This document shows, piece by piece, positions 1 through 9,427 of a DNA stretch of 64,000 bases (its first letter is position 1; the number at the start of each line of letters is the position of its first letter). The DNA lies in contig NZ_CP017476.1 in NCBI RefSeq assembly GCF_001761385.1, forward strand, positions 2,159,501-2,223,500. The letters run 5' to 3'. The stretch is from Hydrogenophaga crassostreae (GTDB lineage Bacteria > Pseudomonadota > Gammaproteobacteria > Burkholderiales > Burkholderiaceae_C). A program made the position numbers and the translations under genes. Below the pieces are notes generated by a model that did not search any database, had not been told where the DNA came from, and saw only the letters and a list, made by a program, of their open reading frames with translations.

Positions 1-27
1 AAGGATGGGGCGAGAACTCGCCAGCAG

Positions 28-3000
28 TTGAGTCTTCAAGAACACCAGGGAGGTCTCTTGGGAAAAAAGTCGAGAGAGAAGAGAGAGCGCCGACTTGCTG
101 AAAGTAAAGGAGCTCCTGATTTTCTACTCCGCCAGAAGATGAGCTGGCACGACCAGTTTGGCGAAAGCCAACAGCTGAAAGACGCCTTCCTTGTCCAAGT
201 GAGGCAGACCCGCGCCCTCCTCCGCCAGTACGACGCCGCAGACGTAGCGCTTGCGATTGGCGTGTCCGAGCTCTGGCCGGCGAATGCAGGCAGTCACGTC
301 AAACATGCGTTCGCCTGGTGCGTATTCTTGGACACGCCGCTCGAAGGCCGAGGCGGTAGAAGAATCGAAAGCTATGCCGACTTCCAACGGTTCGTCGAGG
401 CTCTTTATGTAATCTGGCCTCACTTTCCTACGCTTGAAGATTTCTCTCCTGAGGCGGATTGGGGGCAGACCAAGGTAGACCTCGGCGGCCGATTTGTACC
501 GGTCTTCTACGGCAGTAGTATCGAGCGAGTGCCGGACTTCATTGAGGCTTTTCGAATCACCTACGCTGATGTGCCCGACGCCCTGGCTCAGATGGACTTG
601 GTCGTCACACTGCAGGCACAAATCATTGAAGCCATTCCTCACCTAGCACAGTCCCTTGTCGTCGATGCGGACAGTGGGCACATAGAGCTTCCCCCAGAAG
701 ATTTCTGGCTCTCGTGTAAGGGCTTGCTGCAGAACATCGGTCACCAGAGCACTGTCTGGCGCCAGCGTGCAGTACCCTCTCTCGATGGGGTGGTCGGTGG
801 CTACAAGGCGCCGCTGACGTGGGACTCGTTCGGCAACGCAGCATCCACTGGCGAGGCTGTTCCCTTCTTGGGCGTCAACGTTACTGGGACCTGGTACCCA
901 ATAGCTTTACGAAGTGCTCCGGGAACCGTCGTCGATCACTGGGCAAAGAAAAGAGTCTCGGTTAGCTCACAGGTACACCAGAGGTTGAGCCTGTTTGTCT
1001 TCGAGCGCTTTGACGGCACGCTACCAGGACCATTGATGTTGACTCTCGACAGCGAGGTTTGCAGAGAGTTTCTCATCAGCAGCGTGACCTCCGCGGCGAC
1101 AGGTGTGTATCTTGTTTGCGCTTGCGATCATGAACAGTTCGACAAGCAGTCGGCGCTCGCAGCCGCTGTTCTTGCCAAGGCACGGAAGGCAAAGAACATT
1201 CGCTTCAAGATCGTTGGAGGTCCAGAGGTTCTGCTTTCAGAAGACGGCATCAATGGCCCTTCAGCCGATGAGCTCCACATCATCCTCGCGCCTACTCTAG
1301 CGGCCACTTCCGTCGGGTTTCTCAACGTTCCTGACAAGCCGTTACGAGTTCTGGCGCTTGCGGATCTCATCACAATATTCGACAGCCTCGAGAATCTGAA
1401 GGATCTGGAGCGCTATTGGGATTTTTGCGATCAACAGCGGTCGGCCCTGAATCTCTTTTCCACCGGCCCTGCCGATCTATTCGCTGCATTCAAAGACGCC
1501 GACGAGGTGTTGGTTGATGGCGCCATCGAGCCCACGATGATCAGCCTCGACCCGAGTTGGGGAACCTCATGGAGGTTCAAGGCGCTCGCTGAGTTCTGGT
1601 CGATGGCTCCTCGCACCTTTCCCGATAGCACATCTGCTTGGCGATTGAGCGAAGGGACCGAGGGCGTCATCGAGATGAGCTCGCGCGGCCGGAAGGTCAT
1701 CGCCTACTCCACTCTCGTCGGCAATTGCACCGTCCAAGCCTTGCTCGAGGTCAAGGACGATCTAGCCCGAGAAGACGGACGCATGGTCGACCTTTTCATC
1801 CAGATCCTCGCTGATTGCACTTTCAGGTGCCGTGGGCTGCTGGCTGCTGTACCGCTGTTCCAGTTGAACCATGTTCTGTTTGTCTGCAGGCGCAGCGAGT
1901 CCAGCACTATCATCGGAGATGACGAAGGTACCTCTGAAACGGCTAGAAATGCTGGCCCGGTCGTAACTACCGCCAAAGGAAGCTGCGGCAGCACTGCAGT
2001 CGTTCACCTTGACATCGATGTTCGTGCTGTGCTCCGAGGCTTGACCGACGCTACAGACGGGAGTTTCGAGGTGCAGTGCCTTGCGGAGACGATTCTCAAA
2101 AGCCACGAAGCCCTCGATATGTCGCTGCCGCAGGGACTTGAGGCCGCGGTCCTTTCAATGTCGGGTGAGCTGGCCCGATATACGCTGCGGGTTGGCACTC
2201 GACGTGTCGACGTTCCGGAACACCCCTTGGTGATTGTTCCAAGAGTGTCGGACTACAAGGTGGCTCGCAAGCAACTCGCTGAAGTGATCCGAGACCTGGG
2301 CTTGGCACCTGGCAGATACTCGCTGTCAGAGGCCAAAGAGAAAATTGACCTGGCTAGGGCCCAATTCAGACTTCGCCTTGAGGAACGGCTCGCTCGGCTT
2401 GACCGCCTGCAGCTGATTCGAGCCTGCATCGAACAGCACGATGCGCTTCTGGCAACTGAGCGAGGCAGGATTGAAAGAGCGCGCCAAAGCCTGTCTCACG
2501 AGGTGGACTACGACCGAGTTGACGCTATTGAGGACGCGCGCAGGAAATACGGAACTGTAGCTCGTCACTATCGATATCTATTGGAGAAGGCCGTCAGCTG
2601 CCAGGTATCTGGACCCAGCGAAGTCACTCCAAATGTCCTGTGCGAACTGGTCGGCAAAGTTGACTGGCTCATGACGCTTGCAGGCGCTAGCGACGTCCTC
2701 CATAACGGTATCGATGTTGCAGGCGTCCCCATCAACGATTCGTTCATCCCAGAGGTCTTCTACTCCGACGGCTCCAACGACCGGGAGACTCGGTTCGCGC
2801 GTGAGTACGCCAAGACTCGACTTGGTCTGGGCGAAAACCGCGGGGACGCGGTCGAGGGAGAGTCGGAGGCCCTGTTGGAGTCAGCCGATTTCAACAACGC
2901 TTTTGAGACCGATCTTGGGTTCAATTTGTCTGACCTGTACACGTCCCTGTCCGTGCTTGCCCAAGCTCAGCATCGCGGCCTTGCCAAGGAGCTGTCGCTT

Positions 3001-3855
3001 TCCTACGGCGCCAGCCCGGACAAACTGGCAGAGAAACTTGCCTCCGAAATCAAGGACCTTGGACAGGAGAAGGCAGAGCGCATCGTTGCCTTCCTGACCC
3101 TCTCGGAGACCGGGCTGCTGCGACTTGCCGATCGGGACGTCCAAGAGGTGGAGGTGCCCTATTGGGAGCACAGCAAGCGTGTTCACCGATACGCCATTCG
3201 GCCATTGATACAGATCGGAGATGAGCTGCGTTGGGGGGCGGAGGCGGCGAGTCGCTGCATGTTCAATTGGATGTCGTCGGCACGTGATGGCTACCTGCCC
3301 GCCGACTTCGGTTGGCCCAACATCGAACTCGCTGTTCGGCAGGTGAAGGCCAGCATTGAAAAGCGGCTGGAGTTCCGCAGCGAGGAGATCTTCCGCCGGC
3401 ATGCCCCGTTTGTCGCGCGGGGCATCGACTTCTACCGGAAGTTTCGAGCTGAAAAATTCGACGATGTTGGCGACTTCGACGTCCTCGCGTATTGGCCCGA
3501 TCAAAACCTCTTGGTAGCGGTCGAGTGCAAGTACAACCAGCCAGCCTACACAATGAAGGACGGTCGCAGGATTCGCGACAAAATCTTTGGACGGAAGGAG
3601 GACGACAAGGGTCAGATTGGGAAGGTGCTCCGCAGAGGTGCCTTCTTGGAGCAGCACCGAACCCGGATGCTGGAGCTACTCGGATGGCCCAAGCCCGCCA
3701 ACGTTCAAACTCGCTATGTCGAGCTCTACGTAAGCAGGGACATCTACTACTGGATGGTTCACCCTCCCTACCCTGTGCCGACCCACTTTGTGAGAGTTTC
3801 GACGTTGGATTCTTGGCTGAAGACTGAGCTCTTCAGGGTTGCAGGCCTGTCTTGA
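28..3855 (+). CDS. Large unknown protein with C-terminal PD-(D/E)XK-like nuclease domain
   Basis: I do not recognise the first ~1100 residues as a known family. They are soluble in character, with no signal peptide or membrane segments, and a charged, helix-prone stretch lies around residues 770-850. Near residues 1147-1168 there is a GDFDVLA segment followed by VAVECKYN, the D...ExK pattern of PD-(D/E)XK nucleases, after which comes a basic region and a final mixed region. The listed start is a TTG, but the reading frame stays open to the left edge, so the gene may begin outside the window. An ATG at 139 is another possibility. The next gene follows after 54 nt on the same strand. Its place at the edge of a defence-rich island suggests a role against foreign DNA, which is inference from context and the nuclease-like motif only. 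Confidence 0.75.
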   Translation: MSLQEHQGGLLGKKSREKRERRLAESKGAPDFLLRQKMSWHDQFGESQQLKDAFLVQVRQTRALLRQYDAADVALAIGVSELWPANAGSHVKHAFAWCVFLDTPLEGRGGRRIESYADFQRFVEALYVIWPHFPTLEDFSPEADWGQTKVDLGGRFVPVFYGSSIERVPDFIEAFRITYADVPDALAQMDLVVTLQAQIIEAIPHLAQSLVVDADSGHIELPPEDFWLSCKGLLQNIGHQSTVWRQRAVPSLDGVVGGYKAPLTWDSFGNAASTGEAVPFLGVNVTGTWYPIALRSAPGTVVDHWAKKRVSVSSQVHQRLSLFVFERFDGTLPGPLMLTLDSEVCREFLISSVTSAATGVYLVCACDHEQFDKQSALAAAVLAKARKAKNIRFKIVGGPEVLLSEDGINGPSADELHIILAPTLAATSVGFLNVPDKPLRVLALADLITIFDSLENLKDLERYWDFCDQQRSALNLFSTGPADLFAAFKDADEVLVDGAIEPTMISLDPSWGTSWRFKALAEFWSMAPRTFPDSTSAWRLSEGTEGVIEMSSRGRKVIAYSTLVGNCTVQALLEVKDDLAREDGRMVDLFIQILADCTFRCRGLLAAVPLFQLNHVLFVCRRSESSTIIGDDEGTSETARNAGPVVTTAKGSCGSTAVVHLDIDVRAVLRGLTDATDGSFEVQCLAETILKSHEALDMSLPQGLEAAVLSMSGELARYTLRVGTRRVDVPEHPLVIVPRVSDYKVARKQLAEVIRDLGLAPGRYSLSEAKEKIDLARAQFRLRLEERLARLDRLQLIRACIEQHDALLATERGRIERARQSLSHEVDYDRVDAIEDARRKYGTVARHYRYLLEKAVSCQVSGPSEVTPNVLCELVGKVDWLMTLAGASDVLHNGIDVAGVPINDSFIPEVFYSDGSNDRETRFAREYAKTRLGLGENRGDAVEGESEALLESADFNNAFETDLGFNLSDLYTSLSVLAQAQHRGLAKELSLSYGASPDKLAEKLASEIKDLGQEKAERIVAFLTLSETGLLRLADRDVQEVEVPYWEHSKRVHRYAIRPLIQIGDELRWGAEAASRCMFNWMSSARDGYLPADFGWPNIELAVRQVKASIEKRLEFRSEEIFRRHAPFVARGIDFYRKFRAEKFDDVGDFDVLAYWPDQNLLVAVECKYNQPAYTMKDGRRIRDKIFGRKEDDKGQIGKVLRRGAFLEQHRTRMLELLGWPKPANVQTRYVELYVSRDIYYWMVHPPYPVPTHFVRVSTLDSWLKTELFRVAGLS

Positions 3856-3909
3856 TCTTGTCAAATCAAGCAATCCCATCGTACTCCTGACTGCAATGGC
3901 TGCTTCCAT

Positions 3910-5622
3910 ATGACTCGTCGATTCAAGTTGGCAACGCTAAAGGCCCTCGCACAGGCTCCAGCTGACAAAGCCGCGAGCTGGCTCGTCGGCGCGGAAGATT
4001 CGGTCGAGTTCCTCAAGGCGAATGCGCAGAGCGAAGAAATCGTCATCTACGCGAGTGGCCCTGCCATCCTGATACACGGCGTGCTCGCGCCCGCTCAGCA
4101 GGTGACGCCTGCGGACCAGGAAGACCTGATGCACAGCTTCGTCCAGACTGACGAGAGCTGGGTAATCCAGAAGAGCTACGGAGGGGGTGAAGGACACAAG
4201 GTCTATCTCGAGTCGCCGCTGAGGCACGCGGGCAAGTCGCTCTCTGGGGGCGAGAAGCTGATCTTCCGCCGATCGTTCGAAGGCGTGCAGAAGGGCGAGA
4301 GCCCAGTCGAGTTGAACCAGAAGCTGGTGCACGCGCTCGGCCTGCACTTCCTGCCCGAGCGCGATGCCTACAGCCGGCTCGATGAGCGCGGCGATATCGA
4401 AGACGTGATCCGTGTCCTGCGCGCCGAGATCGGAAACGGCCGCGAAAGCCTCACGGCCGTAACAATCCTCGCCAGAGATCTTTCGACGTACATGACGCTA
4501 GCGGACATGGCGCTGGTGTTCCTGTTCGACTTCACGCGCTTTGTCCCGGGCCGCTTCAACGGCTGGGGCGATCACGGCCGAATTGACCGAAGGGCTCCTG
4601 ACCTCTTCTATCGCGGCGGTGGCATCGCCAACGCCAGCTACGTGAACGGCCGGATGATCGTCCGTTCCGCCATCCCGCTGCAGCAACTGGTCGACGAGTG
4701 GAAAGAAGAGTCGAACCCGACCAAGCGTGACTACGCCACTTTCAAGATCTTCGACCGCAAGAACGGTGTCGAGGTTGAAACGTCGTGCGCTCCCGAGTTC
4801 CTCTCCAATTACTTCCAGGAATCAGACCTTCCGTGGGAGATATCGCCGGCCTTCTTCCGGCCGGATGCTCTGCACCGCTTCAAGTCCGACCCCGAGAAGT
4901 ACACCCTCGATGACCGCACGATCATCTGCCGCAATGCTTGGTATCTCAAGGGCTACGAAATCAACGAAGAGGGACAGGTGCACGTTTATGTCGGCGATCT
5001 CGCACGCCTGCCAATTGAAGAGCAGCGTTACTGGCAATCGTTCAACGAATGGCCGAAGGGCCCGATCTCGAAGCGCGCGTATGAAAACGACATCATGGGC
5101 GAGTTCAGCTCGGAGTACGACCCGCTCAGCCTACTGAAATACAAGATCGGAAAGCTCAACGACACGCCGCCTACATGGTGGCTGCCGCGGAGCCGCGAAC
5201 ATCTCGATGCCGCCCGTTACCCAGCAACCGATTCGACGTTTGAGTGGGCTAACGAGATCATGGCCCTTGACCAGTTGGTGGTCGAAGGGTTCCAGCTCAA
5301 GCCGCTGCGCAAGGTTCTCGAAGACAAGGGTGCAAAGGCGGAGACCAGTTGGGCGTCGCTGCGGGTTTTGGGCGCGATTCTGGTTGCCACCGGTCTGACC
5401 GAGGACCAGGCCAAGACCACGCTCACGCCGCTGTCAAGGCTGCACGGACTGCGGAGCACGCTCAGGGCTCACAGCTCGGTTGCTGAGAAGGACAAAGAGG
5501 AAAGGCTCGCCCGGTCCACCCACGGGACACTGCGCGCTCACTTCAAGTGGCTGGCCAGCGAGTGCGATAAGGCTTTCGACGCCGTACTACAGGCTCTTGA
5601 TGCGGGAGATCTCAATCCCTGA
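3910..5622 (+). CDS. Unknown 570-aa protein, middle gene of a three-gene block
   Basis: No family is recognised. The protein has no signal peptide, no clear membrane segment and no obvious catalytic signature. It contains a glycine-rich SGGEK-type turn near residue 112 and many aromatic residues in its central part. The last ~110 residues look like a helical bundle. The ATG at 3910 has no strong ribosome binding site, but the 54-nt gap to the upstream gene and shared direction suggest co-transcription. The codon pattern is GC-rich at third positions and uninterrupted over 1.7 kb, which supports real coding. A link to the nuclease-like genes on both sides is likely from position but is not shown by any motif. 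Confidence 0.7.
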   Translation: MTRRFKLATLKALAQAPADKAASWLVGAEDSVEFLKANAQSEEIVIYASGPAILIHGVLAPAQQVTPADQEDLMHSFVQTDESWVIQKSYGGGEGHKVYLESPLRHAGKSLSGGEKLIFRRSFEGVQKGESPVELNQKLVHALGLHFLPERDAYSRLDERGDIEDVIRVLRAEIGNGRESLTAVTILARDLSTYMTLADMALVFLFDFTRFVPGRFNGWGDHGRIDRRAPDLFYRGGGIANASYVNGRMIVRSAIPLQQLVDEWKEESNPTKRDYATFKIFDRKNGVEVETSCAPEFLSNYFQESDLPWEISPAFFRPDALHRFKSDPEKYTLDDRTIICRNAWYLKGYEINEEGQVHVYVGDLARLPIEEQRYWQSFNEWPKGPISKRAYENDIMGEFSSEYDPLSLLKYKIGKLNDTPPTWWLPRSREHLDAARYPATDSTFEWANEIMALDQLVVEGFQLKPLRKVLEDKGAKAETSWASLRVLGAILVATGLTEDQAKTTLTPLSRLHGLRSTLRAHSSVAEKDKEERLARSTHGTLRAHFKWLASECDKAFDAVLQALDAGDLNP

Positions 5623-5748
5623 AGGTCCGCGCGCCGCCGCTTCAAAGGCTAGCTACGACTCTACGAACAAGTGGGGGCATTTGGCACCTCCCGACTTCGG
5701 CCCCTTTCGGCGGACTCGCCGATTCAGAAACATCAGGCATATGTAGTT

Positions 5749-8076
5749 ATGAACGATAAAAAACGGAAAGAAGCCGCTGCTTCCCTTTTGAAAGACATGG
5801 AGGCCACATCCGCCCGCATGCGCGACCTGATCGTCGCTATTCCTCCGCATGATTTGCTTGGCTACATCTACGCACAGCGCTTGATGAAAGCAATGGCAGA
5901 CCAAAGCGCCGAGGAGCAATGCCAAGCGGACACCCCGGATGACCTGATTAACGAAATTCAGTTCTTGCTGGAATACGTGCACGCAGCTCTCGCGTCAGAT
6001 GCAGCTCCTGCGGACATGACATTCGACGAAGCCAAGTGCGCAGAGCTATTTGAACTTGGCCGCAAACTGAGAGAGCAGGCTATGTTTTTCGCCATGGCTA
6101 CGTCTGCTGATACCAAAAATGGAATCTTCGGTCCCGACACCGCCGACATTGAATTTCGCGCGAAATCCATATGGGTCGTGTTGCGCGGGTACCGCTACCA
6201 AGTTTTGGAAGGCGAGTTCTACCGCTACGTTCTGGCGCCTCACAACGATGTCCTCAAAGAAGTGTATGGCGTTGGTGCCGCCTTTATCGCGGAAGGCTTC
6301 CAGGCCATGGCCGACGCTACGCGTTCTGGGCATGCCGAAGCCACTATGGAGATGATGAAGCAGTTTGAGGCGGCTCAGGCCTTCTCTGTGGCGCAGGACA
6401 AGACTCAGGACGAGATTATGGAGGCATGGGTTGCAGCCAATGCGGAACAGGCAAAAGCCGCCGGACTGGCGATGGATGACATGTTTAGGGGCGGTATCGC
6501 CAACGTGAGCCGTCACACAAAGCTACCACCGACGCTGCTAGCTGACTTGGCCTACCAGCGAGGAGAAGAAACCGAGTTCTTCGCTACGGGCGATTTTGCG
6601 GGTACACCCTACCGAACACTCCCGGCCCGGAAGAAACCCCTAATCCAGCTTGGTTCAGATTACTACGCCGTCGATCCGTGTTTCGCCCGCGATGCGGGGT
6701 ATCGTGCTCTTCTCTACAACTTGCTTCAGCGGAAACCGGACTACAAGAAGGCCTTTGAAGATCGTCAGAAGACGATGAGCGAAGCTGCCTTCGCCGACAT
6801 TTTGGCCGCTCAACTTCCCGGTGCCACCGTTCTCCAGGAGATCTACTACAAAGACCCTACCAGTAAACAATGGTCCGAAAATGACACACTCATCCTGATT
6901 GATGACGTGCTGTTTTTGGTTGAGGCTAAGGCCGGTGCGGCCGCCACCATAGCATCGCCAGCGCTTGATTTCGGCCGCCACGCCCAATCCGTTCAGGACC
7001 TGGTGCTTAAAGCGTACAAGCAGTGTGAGCGCTTTTTCAATTACTTGAATTCGGCGGATGAAGTGTGCCTCTACCGCCTGGTGGGCGGCAAATTCGAAGA
7101 GTGCGGCCGTGTCCGCCGCTCAGACTATCGTCTGATGGTGCCGATTGGGCTGACGGTTGAGTCATTCTCGCCCTTTTCAGCGTACTGCAAGGAACTGCCG
7201 CAGGTTGAGCCGCTACTTGGAAGACATGCCTTCGTTTCGCTGTCCATTGATGACCTGTTTGTACTCAAGCGGATCTTACCCACACCCGGTGAGTTCGCCC
7301 ATTACATGGAGGTACGGCAGGCCGTCGCGGGGATGCGTAAGGCTCATCTCTTCGACGAGTTAGATCACTTGGGCGCGTACCTGAAAAAGAACCGTTTCGA
7401 TCAGGAGATTGCCGAGCAGCTGAAGGGCGACAAGTTGAACATGCTTATCTGGGATGGCATGAGCGACATCGTTGACAAGGCCTTCGAGGGTGAAGACTGG
7501 GAGACCAGGCCGTTTCCGACTCAGAACTTCCCTGAAGAGCTTCAGAAGTTGCTTGATGCTCTTGACGTAACCCGAGCGCATGGTTGGCTTTCGGCGGAGG
7601 GCCAGATCCGTGACTTGGGAGAGGATGGCCGGAAGAATCTGGCCAAGATGCTCTTCGACCTTCGCCAAACCCTTAACCAATATCCCGCCCGTTACTTTGT
7701 TCTGGCTGGGGACGGAAAGCCGCTCTTTGTCTGGCTGCAACAACACGGCCAGCAAATTGACTGGTCAAAGGTGAATGAAAAGGCCAGTGCAGCTTCGTTA
7801 GCCGTTGAGGGTTCTCATATGGTGGGCGTCGTTGCAGCAGTTAGTTCTGACGGAACCTATCACCAGGCGCAATCGTTCTCGGTTCGCGTACCAACAGAGC
7901 GAACGGAAGAAAACAGCTCAATCTACGAAGACGCCGCCCGAATGGCTCACCCAACGCGGGCAGTGAATCTCAAGCAACCGGAAAACGCCCCCCTTGGGAA
8001 GATCAAAAAGCTGGGCCGAAATGATCCGTGTCCGTGCGGTAGTGGTGCAAAATTCAAAAGGTGTCATGGCCGTTAG
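5749..8076 (+). CDS. SEC-C zinc-motif protein with internal PD-(D/E)XK-like signature
   Basis: The protein (775 aa) ends in a textbook SEC-C motif, RNDPCPCGSGAKFKRCHG, a short zinc-binding module found at the C-terminus of SecA and of many unrelated proteins. Around residues 383-393 the sequence LIDDVLFLVEAKAG resembles the core D...ExK of PD-(D/E)XK nucleases. The N-terminal ~170 residues appear helical. The reading frame is open upstream to 5671, but the ATG at 5749 was chosen because the residues before it (a low-complexity Leu/Arg/Pro run) do not look like protein. The ribosome binding site is weak. The gene lies 126 nt after the previous gene on the same strand and closes the three-gene block. 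The function is unknown, and nuclease activity is inferred from the motif. Confidence 0.75.
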   Translation: MNDKKRKEAAASLLKDMEATSARMRDLIVAIPPHDLLGYIYAQRLMKAMADQSAEEQCQADTPDDLINEIQFLLEYVHAALASDAAPADMTFDEAKCAELFELGRKLREQAMFFAMATSADTKNGIFGPDTADIEFRAKSIWVVLRGYRYQVLEGEFYRYVLAPHNDVLKEVYGVGAAFIAEGFQAMADATRSGHAEATMEMMKQFEAAQAFSVAQDKTQDEIMEAWVAANAEQAKAAGLAMDDMFRGGIANVSRHTKLPPTLLADLAYQRGEETEFFATGDFAGTPYRTLPARKKPLIQLGSDYYAVDPCFARDAGYRALLYNLLQRKPDYKKAFEDRQKTMSEAAFADILAAQLPGATVLQEIYYKDPTSKQWSENDTLILIDDVLFLVEAKAGAAATIASPALDFGRHAQSVQDLVLKAYKQCERFFNYLNSADEVCLYRLVGGKFEECGRVRRSDYRLMVPIGLTVESFSPFSAYCKELPQVEPLLGRHAFVSLSIDDLFVLKRILPTPGEFAHYMEVRQAVAGMRKAHLFDELDHLGAYLKKNRFDQEIAEQLKGDKLNMLIWDGMSDIVDKAFEGEDWETRPFPTQNFPEELQKLLDALDVTRAHGWLSAEGQIRDLGEDGRKNLAKMLFDLRQTLNQYPARYFVLAGDGKPLFVWLQQHGQQIDWSKVNEKASAASLAVEGSHMVGVVAAVSSDGTYHQAQSFSVRVPTERTEENSSIYEDAARMAHPTRAVNLKQPENAPLGKIKKLGRNDPCPCGSGAKFKRCHGR

Positions 8077-8190
8077 AAGCGCGCCGAAACTATCCAGTAG
8101 CGAGTCGCGACGAATTTCTCATGTGGGTCGCGAAGAGCCGGTCGCCTTGGCGGGTAGGACTCGCACGGCACCTCCTGCGACCCATCGCTG

Positions 8191-8451
8191 TTGAGTGGCC
8201 GCTGCCAAAGGTACAGCGGTCGGCCGCCTCGCAGGATGACGAATGGCAGGTTCTGGCGGCGGCTGTTATTGGGCCGCCAAACCTGGCCGGCTGCAGTCAG
8301 CCTTTCCCGGACACTGGAGGCAATCAGCCGGGTGCTGGCCGACCCGGGTTCTGATGTGCCAGAGCTGATCCGAGGCACCGTCCGCTTGCTGGTGGAAGAG
8401 GTGCGTTTGCTGGAGGCTCGCATTGCGCAGTTGGAGCGAGAGCTGGCTTAA
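8191..8451 (+). pseudogene. Possible IS110-type transposase fragment
   Basis: The end of this open stretch encodes a leucine-rich helix with the pattern LLVEEVRLLEARIAQLEREL, followed at once by a stop. That pattern resembles the coiled-coil linker between the two catalytic parts of IS110-family transposases. Neither the upstream DEDD domain nor the downstream serine domain is visible, so only a remnant would be present. The stretch sits at the boundary between the three-gene nuclease-like block and the serine-recombinase element, where insertion debris would be expected. A short non-transposase coiled coil or a chance frame are real alternatives. The rest of 8077-8522 shows nothing else recognisable apart from the palindrome at 8480-8509. 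Confidence 0.25.
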
Positions 8452-8479
8452 CGATAGGCGTCGATGTGATCGGAAGGCA

Positions 8480-8509
8480 ATGGGCCGCTGCAGTTCTGCA
8501 GCGGCCCAT
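8480..8509. terminator. Perfect 14-bp palindrome with 2-nt loop
   Basis: Arms at 8480-8493 and 8496-8509 are perfectly complementary. It begins 13 nt beyond the stop codon of the minus-strand gene at 8523, so it most likely ends or stabilises that transcript, although no T-run follows on either strand. An insertion-element end is another possible reading. Confidence 0.45.
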
Positions 8510-8522
8510 GAATCAAGACTTC

Positions 8523-9176
8523 TCAGTGAAAGAACTGCGTGTGCGGGGCTTCTTCTGCGAGGGCGACAAGCTGCCCAAGCTCGTCGGAGCAGACGAGGCT
8601 TAAGGATACCTTTTCAACTGATGGTGTTTCCTTTTTAAGGTTGTCGTCGCAGAGCAATGCGAGACACAGCAGACTGATGTCCATGACGAAGTTCTGTATG
8701 TTGTCGACTGTGCCTGGAACGACTGAATCCAGGGCCGCTGGGTCAGTGAAAGCGATGAGGGCTCGGCTGCTTTGTTCTTGTGCCATGGAAATCGCCAGTG
8801 CATCGGCCTTGGCTGCCATCAATATCGCTTGTGTCGACTCACCGACCAGCGGCACTACAAAATGATGCAACCATTTCCCACAGCGAATGCTTATTCGAAG
8901 CACTTTCTGTCCGCCCAGTAGCTGCACCACTTTCGTGCTGGACTCAAGGTGTGCGCCTGCGGCAACTGCTTTGAGCCAGTCGTCTTGCGAATCTCCGCAG
9001 AGCGTCCAACGATTCAGCTCTGGGCGAAACGTGCCTTGGCGGGAGGTCACTTCGACAACCTCAGTTGGCGACATCAATCGCCCCGGTCGAAGTAACCCTT
9101 GTGCAATGGCCACATTGATGAGTGGGAACAACTTGCCTGCGACTAGCGCCTGCTCTATGGATTCTTTTGTAAACAT
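8523..9176 (-). CDS. Unknown 217-aa element protein, paralogue of the 13162-13809 product
   Basis: The ATG at 9176 is preceded by a GAGGA ribosome binding site; longer in-frame starts exist but encode less protein-like sequence. The family is not recognised. By eye the protein aligns with the plus-strand product at 13162-13809: both share an N-terminal block (INVAIAQG..LMSPTEVVEVTS against FNIEIHQGQLMAPEDALDIVS) and a later block with W.L.G(D/E)S, a GQKV/GDKV turn and HHFV.PL/HRFV.PL. Both are about 215 aa. The gene lies downstream of the serine recombinase on the same strand, separated by a terminator and an inverted repeat, so it probably has its own promoter. It belongs to the nested element; no function can be assigned. 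Confidence 0.65.
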   Translation of the reverse strand: MFTKESIEQALVAGKLFPLINVAIAQGLLRPGRLMSPTEVVEVTSRQGTFRPELNRWTLCGDSQDDWLKAVAAGAHLESSTKVVQLLGGQKVLRISIRCGKWLHHFVVPLVGESTQAILMAAKADALAISMAQEQSSRALIAFTDPAALDSVVPGTVDNIQNFVMDISLLCLALLCDDNLKKETPSVEKVSLSLVCSDELGQLVALAEEAPHTQFFH

Positions 9177-9305
9177 GGGGTCCTCGGTAAACCGCACACA
9201 ACGCGTGTGCGTGCTGCGTATAGGCACCTTCCAACAGCTCGGTCTCTGCTGGGTTTGCTTCGACGCGCTCGAGCTCGCTAAAGGCGCTGTGGTTTGCAAC
9301 ACCTC

Positions 9306-9339
9306 TTTCATCTCGTTCTGGGACCACAACGAGATGAAA
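9306..9339. repeat. Perfect 12-bp inverted repeat, operator or attachment-site candidate
   Basis: The arm TTTCATCTCGTT at 9306-9317 is repeated in inverted form at 9328-9339 around a 10-nt centre. It lies between the recombinase terminator and the start of the minus-strand gene at 9176. It could be an operator for that gene, or the dyad part of the recombinase attachment site, since large serine recombinases often have their site next to their gene. Confidence 0.5.
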
Positions 9340-9387
9340 ATGTGGTCGCTCCTGATCAGGAGGTGACAGAAGTGTTGGGAGAATAAA

Positions 9388-9411
9388 AAAAGGGGGCTTA
9401 CGCCCCCTTTT
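9388..9411 (-). terminator. Rho-independent terminator after the serine recombinase
   Basis: A 10-bp stem (9388-9397 with 9402-9411) made of A4G5C and its complement closes a 4-nt loop. On the minus strand it is followed by a T-run. It begins 16 nt past the recombinase stop codon. Confidence 0.85.
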
Positions 9412-9427
9412 GAATCAACTTTCTTCG

